Positions 11,562 to 22,887 of a stretch of DNA of 64,000 nt are shown in pieces. Below the pieces are notes generated by a model. It searched no databases, was not told the DNA's origin, and saw nothing but the letters and a program-made list of their open reading frames with translations. The stretch comes from Cavia porcellus (taxonomy: Eukaryota; Chordata; Mammalia; Rodentia; Caviidae): the NCBI RefSeq assembly GCF_034190915.1, contig NW_026947484.1, forward strand, positions 190,582,982-190,646,981. Direction: 5' to 3'. The position numbers and the translations under genes are program-made. The first letter of the stretch is position 1; the number at the start of each line of letters is the position of its first letter.

Positions 11562-11900
11562 CGAACCGAATGGTTGTATTCCCCCAAAATTCATGTGTTG
11601 AAACCTAATTTGCAAGGTGAAGGTATTAAGAGGAAGGAGGGCTTTGGCAAAAGATTAGATAATGAGAATGGAATCATCATGAGTGGGCTTCATGTCCATG
11701 TAAAGAGTTAGAGAAAACAGAGTTTTCTCTTCCATCACATGAGCAACACAGCCAGACGCCAGCGGGCTGGAACCTGGGAGAGGGCTGCATCTGAAGTTGA
11801 AAATCCTGGCACATGGATCTCCGATTTCCAAACTCCAGAACTATATAAAATAAATTTCCACCGTGGCATTGTGCTATAGCAGCTGAAACAGACTACAACA
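11562..11900 (+). repeat. MLT1-type MaLR LTR
   Basis: Starts with 'cccccaaaattcatgtgttg', passes a 'gagcaacacagccagacgcc' mid region and ends with 'ccagaactatataaaataaa' and 'gcagctgaaacagactacaa'. This is the order of landmarks in MLT1/MST LTRs. About 340 bp, diverged. Confidence 0.8.
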
Positions 11901-12045
11901 GGGAGCTACTGTGTGCTTCAAAGAGAAGCAAAGTGGAAGGAAAGGCGGGATGGAGAACTTTAAATGCACTAGACTGTTAAAGGTTACAGAGCACCCATGA
12001 TGTCTGCATTAGTGCCTTGAAAATTTCCAAATCCCTTTTTGTTTG

Positions 12046-12181
12046 TTCGTTTTGAGACAGTGTCTTACTGTGTAGTTCAGGTTGGCCTTCAATTTACTGC
12101 GTAGCCCAGGCTGGCCTCAAACTCGCAGTGAACCTCCTGCCTCAGTCTCTCGGGGTTAGAGGCATGAATCTCCACACCCAA
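12046..12181 (-). repeat. B1 SINE, antisense
   Basis: 'tttgagacagtgtcttactg', two copies of the 'caggttggcc/caggctggcc' block, then 'cctcctgcctcagtctctcg' and an 'acaccca' end. Confidence 0.9.
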
Positions 12182-12305
12182 TTTCCAAAATTCCTTTTTA
12201 AAAGCATTAAACTATAGATTAAATATGGAGAAATCTGATAAATTTTGATTTTTTTCCCGTGAGAATTATTTTAACATTTTTTTGGAAAGCATCAGATATG
12301 AATTT

Positions 12306-12368
12306 TTTGTGGTACTAGGGAAAACCCAGACTCTCATTCATGCTACCACTGAACTACATCCCCAGCCC
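12306..12368 (-). repeat. Old ID element, antisense
   Basis: 'ggtactagggaaaacccaga…catgctaccactgaactacatccccagcccc' is an antisense ID 3'-to-5' body with older, BC1-like sequence. Confidence 0.75.
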
Positions 12369-12609
12369 CAAAATACCAAATATTTTCCAAACAAAAATAA
12401 TGTTGCCAAGTGGCCCTGGATGTCTCGTGCCCTAAGCATGCACTCAATGTGCCTGCAATGGACTGCCTAGTGCTGGAAAAAGGCCAGACTGAACAGTGAC
12501 TCTGTCTGCCCCATAGAGCAGCTACCAGTTCAGCCCAGAGCACCAACATCTGCCTCAGTTGCTTGAATCGGCTTTGTGTCTGTTTTACTTACTTCACTTA
12601 TTGACATAC

Positions 12610-12705
12610 AAGGCTGAGAGTATAGCTTAGCAGCCTAAGTGCATGCTTGGCAAACTCGAAGTCATGAGTTCAATCCCCAGAACTGAAAAATAAAAAATAA
12701 AAGGA
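12610..12705 (+). repeat. ID element
   Basis: 'aaggctgagagtatagctta' then 'gcatgcttggcaaactcgaag' and 'gagttcaatccccagaactg' with an A-rich tail. Diverged A- and B-boxes. Confidence 0.8.
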
Positions 12706-12721
12706 AACACAGAATGACTGG

Positions 12722-12886
12722 TCCAGTGGGTCTCAAACTTCAGTGCGTCAGAATTATCTGGAGTTATTCAAAGAGCAACTGCTGGGCCTTGCCCAGTGTT
12801 TCTGATGGAGCAGAATCTATATTTCTAACAAGTTCCTACCTGATGCTGACACTACTGGTTCAGAGACCACAGCGTTAGAAGCCCAG
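12722..12886 (+). repeat. MER5-type hAT DNA transposon
   Basis: 'cagtgggtctcaaacttcag' at the left, 'gcagaatctatatttctaac' in the centre and a right end around 'gaccacagcg' match the landmarks of MER5A/B non-autonomous hAT-Charlie elements. Confidence 0.8.
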
Positions 12887-12894
12887 ACCTGACC

Positions 12895-12975
12895 TAAAAT
12901 ATCCATTTTATGGAGAAGAAACTGAAACACTAGGAAGGGGAGAAGTTGCCAAAAATCATGCATTAGGATTATAGA
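12895..12975 (+). repeat. Possible MIR fragment
   Basis: 'atccattttatggagaagaa' followed by 'actgaaacactaggaagg' resembles the MIR core/3' portion. Short and diverged. Confidence 0.4.
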
Positions 12976-12979
12976 AAAA

Positions 12980-13760
12980 TAAGAACCTGGACCTAAATCT
13001 TTTCTCTTCCTATACTGTATCAAGTTGCCTTTCCCCAAGGTAGATATACTAATTGTCAACCCAGAGAGGAATGATAAGAGTTTGATAAGAACTTTGTATC
13101 TATAAAATGTGTTTTATATTTAAAATTTAAATACAGTTGCTAATAACCAAATGAGACTTCTTGGATGACATGACTTAGGAGTGAAACATCCATTCAATTA
13201 AGCTATTATGTGTTTGCTTTTAAACCTTGATTTCTCCTTCCTCCCCCTTCTATCCTTTTTCCCTGTGTCTTCATTCTACAGAGCAATTTGCAGTAAGATT
13301 TCCCCAAAGACTAATAATATGTTTACAAGTTCTCTTTGTCCTGAGTCCAAATGTCTCTTTTGCATTTTCCGGTAAAACTCCATTCTGCTCCTGCCCCGTC
13401 CATTACTGCAGGAGCAGAAGGAAGATGACTAGGGTTGGTAGCACACCCTGAAAACACAGAGAACTACAGCAGGCACTCTGTGGAAACCCAAATTTACAAC
13501 AATTTGGTGGGGAAAAAACCACAGAAATGAAAACTTGTTAGTCTGAAAATTATTTTTTTATCATATTTTCTTAAAAGTCTACAGCAGCCTCATTAGAAAC
13601 TATGCTCTGCCAGTACTGAATTCCTTTTTTTCTGAGCTTCCTTCTGCTTTCAGTTGTATAATTCATACACTATAATTCACAGTCCTATTCCTGATTACCT
13701 CGTACACACCCTACGTATTGTTTAGTCATTCAGTAAATGAATCAAGTTTTGGCTGAACTT
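12980..13760. other. No gene recognised
   Basis: Pyrimidine-rich around 13230-13265. The + frame 13227-13451 has low-information composition and no domain. Confidence 0.35.
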
Positions 13761-13762
13761 AC

Positions 13763-13945
13763 TGATAATTTGTAGGTGTCTTCCCATGAGCTTGTAGCCA
13801 GCATACGTGATACAACAACCATTACAGATTTCCCAAAATCTAACAACTTTGTCATAGCATCTGGGTGCACATTCTTTGCCCCCAGCATCATCAAACTATA
13901 AAGATCAGGAGTAACCCATTTGAGGAAAGGCAAGATGAAGTAAAA
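13763..13945 (-). other. Candidate 61-codon exon (unrecognised)
   Basis: On the minus strand an open stretch runs from just after 'acaattcag' (acceptor AG at 13946-13947) to a perfect donor GTAAGT (13757-13762). It is 183 nt, phase 0 to phase 0. It encodes FYFILPFLKWVTPDLYSLMM followed by a mixed helix-like segment containing KNVHPDAMTKLLDF and ending SSWEDTYKLS. Composition looks protein-like, but the pyrimidine tract is weak, no neighbouring exon is identified and I do not recognise a family. A chance frame is quite possible. Confidence 0.22.
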
Positions 13946-14457
13946 CTGAATTGTTTACAGTGGAAACTCCAGAATGACTGGAGATGAGAGGAAAGGACTC
14001 TTAAAATTCACCAACATGGGAAAGCGACAGGGATATAAACAGCAAGAAATAAAATTAGCAGTGGAACTATTATTTCAGAAGAAGATCTTGAAGAAGAAAG
14101 TAGAGACAAAAATAATAAAAGGGAGGCAAAAAGTTGTCTTGGGGATTGAACATAGCCCTTGGACCAGGAAACCGAAAGATGACAGAAATGCTACAATTTG
14201 AGGAACTGAGGCAAGGTGCTTAATTAGGATGTGACGCAAGGTGCAGAGGTGGGAGGAGCGAAAGGGCTGTGCTTCTGTGGGATTATGGAAGCTGAAAGTA
14301 ATAACCTGGGAAAATATGGGAAAAATTATTTAGCAATGGTGATTTCCAAGGTAGAGGAACTGGCAATGACTATCTGAGACCAGTATGAGTCACATTACAC
14401 AAAAGGGAACAAAGACAAACGCAATAATCACCTGCAAAGAAATAGCTGCACTCAGAA

Positions 14458-14602
14458 CTGATGCTTCTCAAACTTCAAGGTGTCCTGAGTTCCCAGGAGC
14501 CCTTCTAAAATACAGATCCCAGGGCCCAACTCCAAAGATTATGATTTGACAGGCATTCAATGAGGCACCTACACTGAACTTTCAGGAAGTATCCTGGTGC
14601 TC
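14458..14602 (+). repeat. MER5-type hAT DNA transposon
   Basis: 'gatgcttctcaaacttcaag', then 'aaaatacagatcccagggcc' and 'gattatgatttgacaggcat' follow the MER5A layout. Right end degraded. Confidence 0.65.
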
Positions 14603-16055
14603 CACTGTTACTACTCAGCTGCAGACCACACTGCGAGTACCAATCACACAGCCAATGAAGGGGAGGAATCCTCTGGGCAAGGAGGGACAAAACTGGAGAC
14701 ACAAGGAGATTCACTCTTTGGGAGACATGTCCCACTTCATCCCCTGACACCGCTGCAGGGAGAAACTACACTATACTCCAAGTTTTCTCTTCTGTACGCC
14801 TGTGACTACAGTTTGTTAAGCTGCTCACACATCTTCTCCGGGTCCTTTGGGTTTTCACTGCAATTTAAGTTTTATGAATAGGACCATGGGACATGTCCAT
14901 GACCAGCTGCCTTGTCGGCATTTAGGAGTTGCCTAGGGTTCAGCAAGCACTCTGAACCCTAGGCAATCCATTGGCTGGCTTCACTTATTCATGTTGATGT
15001 CTGGAGCCAAGAAATGAGGAACAATTCTGAGAGGTCAAGGTTCTCTGCATGCTTGCTGAAGCAAGCAATATACAAGACTTTCCTCAAGTGACTTCCTATC
15101 AGGGAGCTCTCTGTTTACCTTTTATTTAATATAGTTTTTGAAATCAGCTGAATTCTGAAGAAAAATCATTGCTAATAAGACGAGCTGTGATAGGGGAAAG
15201 GAAGGAAGGGAAACACCAACTCACACACACAAACAAGATAGTTAAGATATTTGTACTGCTAGTTTCCCTTTGTTCATTGAAGAGAAAGGTTTGTGCTAAT
15301 GCTGTTTGGACAATATTTCATGGCTATGTCTTGTACTCTGAGTAACAATACACAGTGTGTTAATCATTGTTACTCTCCTATTCTCTTATTTTGAAATTTG
15401 GTATGGTTTTTTTCCTTTTTAAAACAAAAGAAAAAATAAAGATAGGATAGGCCTACTGTCTTATTTAGGACCTATTCTTAAGATCAGACTAAGAAAAGCA
15501 AGTACAGGACATCTTCTAGCACATGAGATTTAGATATTTCATCTTTCAAATTGCTGCCTCTTCTAAAGCTGTGGGTATACCTATCCTGTGCTGTGAAAGA
15601 AAAGCAGTAAGTTCATGTAAGAATCCTACGTTTATGCTCGGGATACTTACTCAAACTGCTATTGGTGCTTCACTCCAAGAACATATAAAAGAATGTTCCT
15701 TTGATGAGTGAAGTTAAGTATTTCCCAGTCATTTTACTCTTACATGGTTTTCACTTTTTTCCAACATATAGAAATGATAAGATGTGTAGATATAATGTGC
15801 TGAAGAAGATACAAGTCCTATAATAACAAGGCTGATGGAGCGAGATCATGCATGAGAGCCATGAAAGGATAGGGGTGTGTATGTGTGTTCAGAATTCAGT
15901 TCAAGTTACACCAAATCCATAATCATTATCTGAGCAGCTTTCTGGGCCCAACCCTATGCTGTCAGAGTGGAGAGCACTAAAACAAGAATGGAACAGTATC
16001 TCAAATCTTTTTAGTCATTTACATCAAAAATTGATTTTAAAAAAGTTTTGTGTTC
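14603..16055. other. No gene recognised apart from a hairpin
   Basis: Single-copy-looking DNA. Apart from the inverted repeat at 14929-14966 I see no repeat, exon or RNA gene. Confidence 0.4.
14929..14966. repeat. Perfect inverted repeat, 15-bp arms, 8-nt loop
   Basis: TTGCCTAGGGTTCAG (14929-14943) and its exact reverse complement CTGAACCCTAGGCAA (14952-14966) are separated by CAAGCACT. Transcribed from either strand this would fold into a short strong stem. Pairing stops immediately outside the arms, so it is shorter than a usual microRNA precursor stem. Confidence 0.9.
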
Positions 16056-16059
16056 TTCA

Positions 16060-16200
16060 TTCCATTTTATTCTCATAATAACCTTACAAAATAGGGACAG
16101 CAGTAATTCATATCCTCATCCTACAGTTAAACTGAGTTTCAGCAGTTAAATTATATGACCACGCTTGGCTTTCACCTCTCATTATTAACTAGCTCTTGTT
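16060..16200 (+). repeat. MIR fragment
   Basis: 'attctcataataaccttaca' then 'aatagggacagcagtaattc' and 'aaactgagtttcagcag' matches the MIR core (bases around 'ccctatgaggtagg…aaactgaggc'). Confidence 0.6.
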
Positions 16201-16204
16201 AGCA

Positions 16205-18025
16205 GGATTGTGATAACTATCACACTTAGAATCAGATTTCAAGAACAACCTCTCTCCTAGGATTTAAGACAGTAATACCTAATATATGACACAATTAGTG
16301 CTTTGTTTTGGTTATTCTCCATTTGTTTGTTCCACTTTTTCTTCTCTCTATATGTTTTATTCATTTTTCCTTTTTGTTCTGTGCCCCAAGAGGTCTACAT
16401 CTGTAACTAGATCACCAGGTCCACTTGGTAGGTGTGTTTGACAAGGGAAAGAAATAAGTGAGAGATGAAAGAGGAGAAACCAAGAGAGTGGGATTATTTT
16501 TGCCACAACTCTCACTGGAAGCTGCTAATACTATTTCATTTCCTTGCCCGCTAGGGATTAATAGCTTCCTATTTCCACTACTTTCTCTGTGCCCCATGAA
16601 TCCTCTTGATGCCCTTGATGCTACTCAGATTTATACAAATATTGCCTTCATTCACCCCAACTAGATTCTATTTCTTAGTATGACCCTGAACTATATATAT
16701 CTTTTTCATCTACATCCCTAATTTGTAAAAATAAATGTATTGCCTAGAGGAACATAGTGAGCCTAAAACATCCAGAGTCACAAATTCATTGATTTTTCCC
16801 TGTTAATAATTAATGTTTGCTTCTCCAGTGCTTTTTCCACCTTGGGCCCTTGTTAGACTGAGGCCTGAATGTGGCGATGGTCTGCCTCCTATATGGACTC
16901 CCATGCCTCAAAGCCTTCATTTCCAATCAATACTATCCATAGTTTGTTACTGGATTGCATTTCCTGGTGCCTGACACTAATCATATCGTTCCTGCTGTGA
17001 CTCCTTAGCCCAGTACCCAGGGCTCCCCCATATGCAGCACCTGTGGCTCACTATGTGTTTTTGCACTCTCTGTTCCCTGTCCCTGCACCAAAACCTATGG
17101 CCTTCATTTTTGTTCACATGGCTTCTTTTGTGGAGGACCTGGCCACTCTCCTTGAACAAAGAGCAACTACTTCCACTCTGGCTAAACCTAGCCCTATTTC
17201 CATGTATTGATATGTACAGAGGGGTTAAGCTATTTCCTTTTCCCTTCAATTGGCTCTAAGCAACATAAATAGGGCTAGCTGAGGTGTCTCCCTAAACATA
17301 GTTGATCCAGGCAAGATGGCACAGCCACCACTCCTGGTCTGTCAACTGGGTTTGAATCTCAAGATAAGAGGCCATGGCTTCCCAGGGTAGAAAAGCTTGC
17401 ACATAAGAAGCTGAAGCACCAGCCTCCAAAACATCAAATGCTACCTCGGCTGTGTTGTGCAGATCGGTCTTTTTGCATATTCTTCTCTCTGCACACTGCA
17501 GAGGTGCTTTGCGGCCTCCTAGCTGGCCCAACTCACAGTACTCACATAATTCCTGCCATTCTCACAGTCACTCAGCCTGTAGCCAGTCCTACCTCATGAA
17601 TTAATCAAACCCAGGTTAGACCTTGGATCAAGGCCTTTGTTCCACTGAACCTTCATCTGGGCAGGACTCAGGACCCCTTGGGTTCCCATAACTGTAATTA
17701 TGTAGTAGTGTCTTTATTTTCACCATGGATTGCATTGGAAATGGTAGATTGTAATTAATTCACTACAATTCCAATAACTTTTCCATGGGATTACAAATAT
17801 AAACCTTTTAAACCACAATTAGGACAGGGAAGGGATCTCTATATTTCTTAGCTTAGAAAGGTCTTTATTTTGAAACTTTTTGCAGACATTGAGGTTCAGT
17901 CAACCATTACCTTCTGCTTGATAGTTTCCTGTTTCCTTATAGAAGAAACTCTCTTAAAAATTTGTTTTGGCTTTTTCTTATGGCAGTTAGCACACCAAAC
18001 CTCAGCACAGAAATCTGTATCCATT
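16205..18025. other. No gene recognised
   Basis: Several 60-90 codon frames exist on both strands (for example 16977-17249 minus, 17292-17531 minus) but overlap each other and show no domain or splice context. No interspersed repeat recognised. Confidence 0.35.
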
Positions 18026-18029
18026 TCAT

Positions 18030-18165
18030 TCCACACTATATTCTAAGCACCTTCCTAACCAGAGCCTATCTGGTTCATAATGGTGCCTCCAACAAGCACA
18101 GGAAACAGCACAGAGCAGGTCTCACTTCATACCCAATGGACGAATAAATGCATGAATGAATTCAA
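18030..18165 (-). repeat. L2-like fragment, antisense
   Basis: 'acagcacagagcaggtctca…acgaataaatgcatgaatga' resembles the common 'cagtgcctggcacatag…caataaatgaatgaa' stretch of old LINE2/MIR-type repeats. Confidence 0.4.
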
Positions 18166-18169
18166 TTTA

Positions 18170-19070
18170 ACATCCCTCAGCACCTAACAGCATCTACCCT
18201 GGGTTAGATTTTAAAATATTTAAATGATTGACTGGACAAGCAGAATAATGAATGCAAAATACCCTATCTTTGGATCTGCATATTTTCCTATTTTGTATGA
18301 GTATCTTCAATATGAATGGATATTATTTTATCATATGTCATTTAAAAGGAGAGCTCTCTTCAGGAAAAATAGTCCTCCATACATAAGCATTTTTTAAACT
18401 AAGTGCTGCCAAAGCTAACTAAGGCCCTAGAAGAGACTTTCTCAAGGGCAAATGTATGCGTGCAGCTTTGACATATTCTTCTCTCTCATTTCCTATCACT
18501 CAGTTCCATCCACTCTTTGCATCCAATTTTGCTTAATGAGCCTACTGCAATGTATTTATTTTGGAGTGATTGAATTTAGAAAGCTGAATGGCTGAATCAT
18601 AACAGGGATGATGGCATTAATATGAGGACAGCTGTTTCTTATCATTTCTAACACACACAAGAAAAGCTCAGTGCAGGCTGGGGTTTCTGCTTGCCTCAGT
18701 TGCAAGATAGGACTTGAAGGATAAATACTTCTGGACAAGTGACAGTAGACAAAAGGCAAAAGTAGAAATGTCCTGGGTAGGATTCACTGTTTGGTTTTCA
18801 GAACCATGTCTGAACTAAATGTTTGGAATGCTCAAGAAATTTTCATCTTAATGAGATAATTTGAGGGGGAGTAACTAACCCTCTAATAATAGTTTACAGC
18901 AGTAACTAACCTTTTAATAAGAGTTTACAGGACTGCTGTCATGATTTGCCACAATTAAAGAAGAACAAAAACAATTTGGCACACAGTTACAAGTGACCTT
19001 ATCATTTGCAATATGCTTCCACACTTACCACCTCAAGTAAATTAAGCAGCCACCTTACATACCCAGAGTT
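18170..19070. other. No gene recognised; small tandem duplication
   Basis: Unassigned DNA containing only the 31-bp duplication at 18871-18931. Confidence 0.4.
18871..18931. repeat. 31-bp direct tandem duplication
   Basis: GTAACTAACC…AGTTTACAGC occurs at 18871-18901 and again at 18902-18931 with a few substitutions and one base difference in length. Confidence 0.9.
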
Positions 19071-19074
19071 CATA

Positions 19075-19470
19075 TGTTGCTGTGTTTTAAATGTCCCCAA
19101 AATTCATCTGTTGGAAACTTAATACCCAATGCAAGAGGATTGGGAGGTGGGGCCCAAATAAGAGGTGATTTGATCTTGCTGGCCAGAACCTTCATGAATG
19201 CATTAATGTCCTTACTGCTGGACTGGTTTTGTTAATCATAAGAATAGAGTGGACAGTTGTAAAATCCAACCTGTCCTTTGTGCTTATTCATTTTCATATT
19301 CTTGCTCTCTCATCATGTGATCTCTTTTATTATAATCTACCAAGAAGGTCCTCAACTGAAGCACAGCCACCCAATCTTGGACTTCCCAGCTTCCACAACT
19401 GTAATAAATAGTTTTATTTATAAATTACTCACTCTGCAGTATTCTGTTATAGCAGAAAACAGACTAAGCC
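19075..19470 (+). repeat. MaLR LTR (MLT1/MST type)
   Basis: 'aatgtccccaaaattcatct' at the left, 'gattgggaggtggggcccaa' inside, and 'cttccacaactgtaataaat' with 'ctgttatagcagaaaacaga' at the right are standard MaLR LTR landmarks. Confidence 0.8.
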
Positions 19471-19698
19471 AGTGGCATGCCGTGTATGGTTCTCAGGGAG
19501 CAGGGGAGCCTCTTCTGAAACCAATATCCTTCGATGTTTGCCTGTTTCAGATACCCAAAGACCTTCATGAAGGCACGACTTCTTTAAACTCAAGCATCTT
19601 CACTGTTAAAGCAACAATATCTGTGGAAAAGAGAACATAAACAACTCTGTAACTCATCTATACTGAGGATGGCATTATCATTATTAGAAACAGATACA

Positions 19699-20152
19699 TT
19701 AGGTAGAAATATTATACGTAGTCAGAGAGGGCTAGACCCTTGAAGAAGGCAGCACAGAAAATAGAAACACATTACAACTGTGGCTAGAGGCACATTTGTT
19801 GAAGGTCAGTGCTCAAGATAAGTGTGGAATGACTAGACCTACATACCTCCCCGAGGGATAAACACAATAGTATAACCAATATTACCTAGACAGGCATCAG
19901 TCAGCTAGGCAGGTGACCAGGACCTTCTGACTCATCTCTTCCAAAAAAGGTCCTTGTTTTTTCTATATACACTTGCTACATGACTTGCTTCCCCATTGGA
20001 TCAGCATTACCTAAGTGGCTTTACCTGTTATCTTGGTTGATCACAGTTTTATCCCACATTGTACCCACCTTGTGATTTTATACACACCTCATGATTTTGT
20101 TCTATTAAACTTCCTTTAAGAAGTGGGCTCATTGTCAACCTACTTTTCAGGT

Positions 20153-20199
<47 letters not shown>

Positions 20200-20366
20200 G
20201 TCTCTTTCTCTCTCTCTTTTTCTCTCTCTCAGGAGCTGTCTCTCTCTCAATAAAATTTCCTCTTAACTTTCATTGTTCTCAGAATTCATTCTTTGATTTG
20301 GGGAACATGAACTTGTTATATCAGACACCTAGCAGATTGGGAATTACATTTATTTCCCCTATAACA
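19699..20366 (+). repeat. 5' LTR of class-I ERV
   Basis: About 668 bp. CCAAT-like 'ccccattgga' near 19992, a weakened TATA region 'ctattaaac' near 20102, poly(A) signal AATAAA at 20249-20254, end ATAACA at 20361-20366. The start is defined only by where similarity to the 3' LTR begins ('ttaggtagaaatatta'). A (CT)n tract at 20153-20230 is largely absent from the partner LTR. Confidence 0.85.
20153..20230. repeat. (CT)n microsatellite inside LTR
   Basis: About 78 bp of CT repeats between 'ttttcagg' and 'aggagctgtctc'. The same interval in the 3' LTR ('cccagg'…'agaagctgtctc') is only about 18-20 bp. Confidence 0.95.
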
Positions 20367-20368
20367 GT

Positions 20369-20386
20369 TGGAGGTTCCACCAAGAC
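20369..20386 (+). promoter_or_regulatory. Primer binding site, tRNA-Gln type
   Basis: TGGAGGTTCCACCAAGAC lies 2 bases after the LTR end. It matches the complement of the tRNA-Gln 3' end (TGGAGGTCCCACCGAGAT) at 15 of 18 positions by hand count. This primer is known for some rodent class-I elements (the GLN group). Confidence 0.75.
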
Positions 20387-22102
20387 AACTGGAAGGAGGT
20401 AAGAATTCCCATTTGTGTCATAGATTCTAGACTGTGACTCATTTAGATAATCAAAAATTGTAACCCTTGTTTGTCAGCTGCTTATGCTTTTAATTTTATA
20501 TCTCTTCTTTCTATATGTTGTTTTTGTTAATGTGATGATAAATTTAAGTTGAGAACATGGGAAGATTATGATATTTCTTTGATGGGACATTTTCATTTTG
20601 CAGGCAAGATCTTGTATTTCTGTTTTGTATATGCTGCATTTGGACTTACTAGTTGTTAAATTTATTGATGCTCATTGCTTGACCCGTTTGACCTTCTGGA
20701 CAACAGAGCTAGGGGAAAAAAGTAATATTAGAGTGTCCCCTGGTGGATTTTGATAAGAAATTCTATAAAATGGGTCTTTTATGCAATTTAATTTATATTT
20801 AGAAAATATACATGCCTATTAATAAATCAGGAGACTCCATCTGCTAGTTAAAATGTAGTATGATGGCAGCCATTCTTAAGACTTGGGGACAGGTTCATTG
20901 TGTCTAATCCCTCTCTCTATATTCTAGAAGGAAATGCCAAGCCTGTCCTGCCTCAGTTTCCTTTCTGATCTGATCTTACACTGGTGAAAAGGCAATCTTA
21001 GCTCATAAGATTCCTCACTCTCACCTTTCTAGGCTGAGGGTGACAACACATGGGCAAGTTATCTCAATAACTCACAATGAGCATGAGAAGAAAAGACTTC
21101 ATTTTTTTCTGATCTTACCCTCACATTTTGTACTTTCATTTTTTGGAGACATGTTTCTACTAAGGATTAGAAAGGGAAAAACTCTAAACTGCCCCAAACC
21201 TTTCTTCCTATCCAACAACTAATAACCTTTAAGTTGAGCCCATAGAAAATGAGTGTTCACTAACACTAAAGACAGGGAAGTTATCTTAGATGATCAATAT
21301 ATATGAGACATCAGAATTTTGCTTGTCCAGGAGAACACAAATGAAACCATGTCCTGGTTTATGTATCTGGGCACAGAATCCTGGGTACAGTGTCCTGGGT
21401 GTGGGAGACTGAATCTGAGATCCTGTAGAAAGGATCAACTTCTGGGTAGGATCAGAAGAAACTATTTCCTAAGCTCAATATTTAAAGGACCAAAACACAT
21501 TTAGTTTAAGGGAGAATCTCCAACCTCCTGGCTCTCTCTCTCTTCCCCCCTTATCATTTATGTGTATAGCAGAGAAAGTACTTTCACTAATGTGTAAACT
21601 TTGGCTACTGAACAATAGGTATAAATTTTAACCTGTGAGTTTCACAAGTTTGTTGCACATATAGATGCACAGAAATTTTAGAGTGGATTTTGAATAAAAC
21701 TTAGTCTCATTTTGGTTTAAGAAAGATTGTGTAGGTGATTAGGTAGACAGTACAAATATCTCAGAGACTTCTCCACCCAGTGACGCAGGACAGAATTTTT
21801 CCAAGCCATTATTTGACTTTATCTATATCTAGGAATAATCTCTTTTGCAGGCTGGGAAGTGCTCATCATTTTTGAATTTGTCCTTCGATATTTTTCTCAC
21901 TCTGTTCAAAAAAAAAAGTTGGGAAACATTGTTTCAGATCTTTTGATTATTAGTTTAATTTTGCTAGCAATGCTTCATTATCTAAACATGATTGTTATAG
22001 TGGAAATCATCTGTAGCTTGTGGTTTTGGAAACACATGCCAGAGCTAAAAATTGTGAGTTTCTGGGGAAAGTAGGGTGCAAGTCAGTAAGAGTGACTAGT
22101 CT
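20387..22102 (+). pseudogene. ERV leader and 5' gag region, unreadable
   Basis: This is the proviral interior between the primer site and the L1 insertion point, where leader and N-terminal gag are expected. Frames of 60-70 codons exist but none can be assigned to matrix or capsid. Identification rests on position alone. Confidence 0.5.
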
Positions 22103-22887
22103 GGTTGGCCCCAGACCATCTATGATTCCATGCTTCCCACGTGACCCACAGACACCTGGATTGATGCCACTGGCCCATCCTTGGGAGATCCCACCTACCT
22201 CTTGAACCTAATACTGCTGCTCCCACCCTTTTCCCCAGAATCTTAGACTACAGCAGACTAACCATGCTAGCTTGATGGAAGGTTCAGTTACTACCTCACC
22301 CAAACCAAAGACCTCAGCAAGCTCCAATCAGTGTGGTGAGTATGCCCCTAAAATAGAGGTCTGCAGTGGGTAAATATGGGCAGTAATAAAGCTCTCTCCT
22401 ACCAACTGTAATACCTTGGCAAGTCTGGAAAAAGTGTGGGTGACTCTCTTCTTTACACAGAGAACATCAGGCAGGGTGAGGAGTGTGCCAATAAGGCCTC
22501 CTCCAACTTGGGGAAAATCAAAAGGGCTTATGAGACACACAGGCACACAATAGGGACACAGTAGGGTCTCAGCCAACACACACACTATAGACAGGGAGAT
22601 ATGGTAACCTGGGATAACCTGAAGACAAAGTAACAGCAGGAACTAAGAACAGACTTACATCATACTCCTAGGCTTGTCAGCCCAGGGAGAATATAGAACT
22701 CAACCAACAGTCCCTGTAGGAGAAATTCAGGTGACTGGCTCTCCTCTTCATTATGATACTCAGCAATCAGACAAACATCAATCACACAGTAGGACCTTAA
22801 GATCCACACTACTGATAATTGAGACTATTGAAATTGAAAGACCAAATAATTGTCCAAAGGGTGAAAATGACAAAACAAAATAGCACA
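22103..22887 (+). promoter_or_regulatory. L1 5' UTR region
   Basis: About 785 bp between the upstream target duplication and the first ORF1 ATG (22888). A long 5' UTR here implies the copy was inserted with its internal promoter region. No tandem monomers are visible. Confidence 0.55.
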
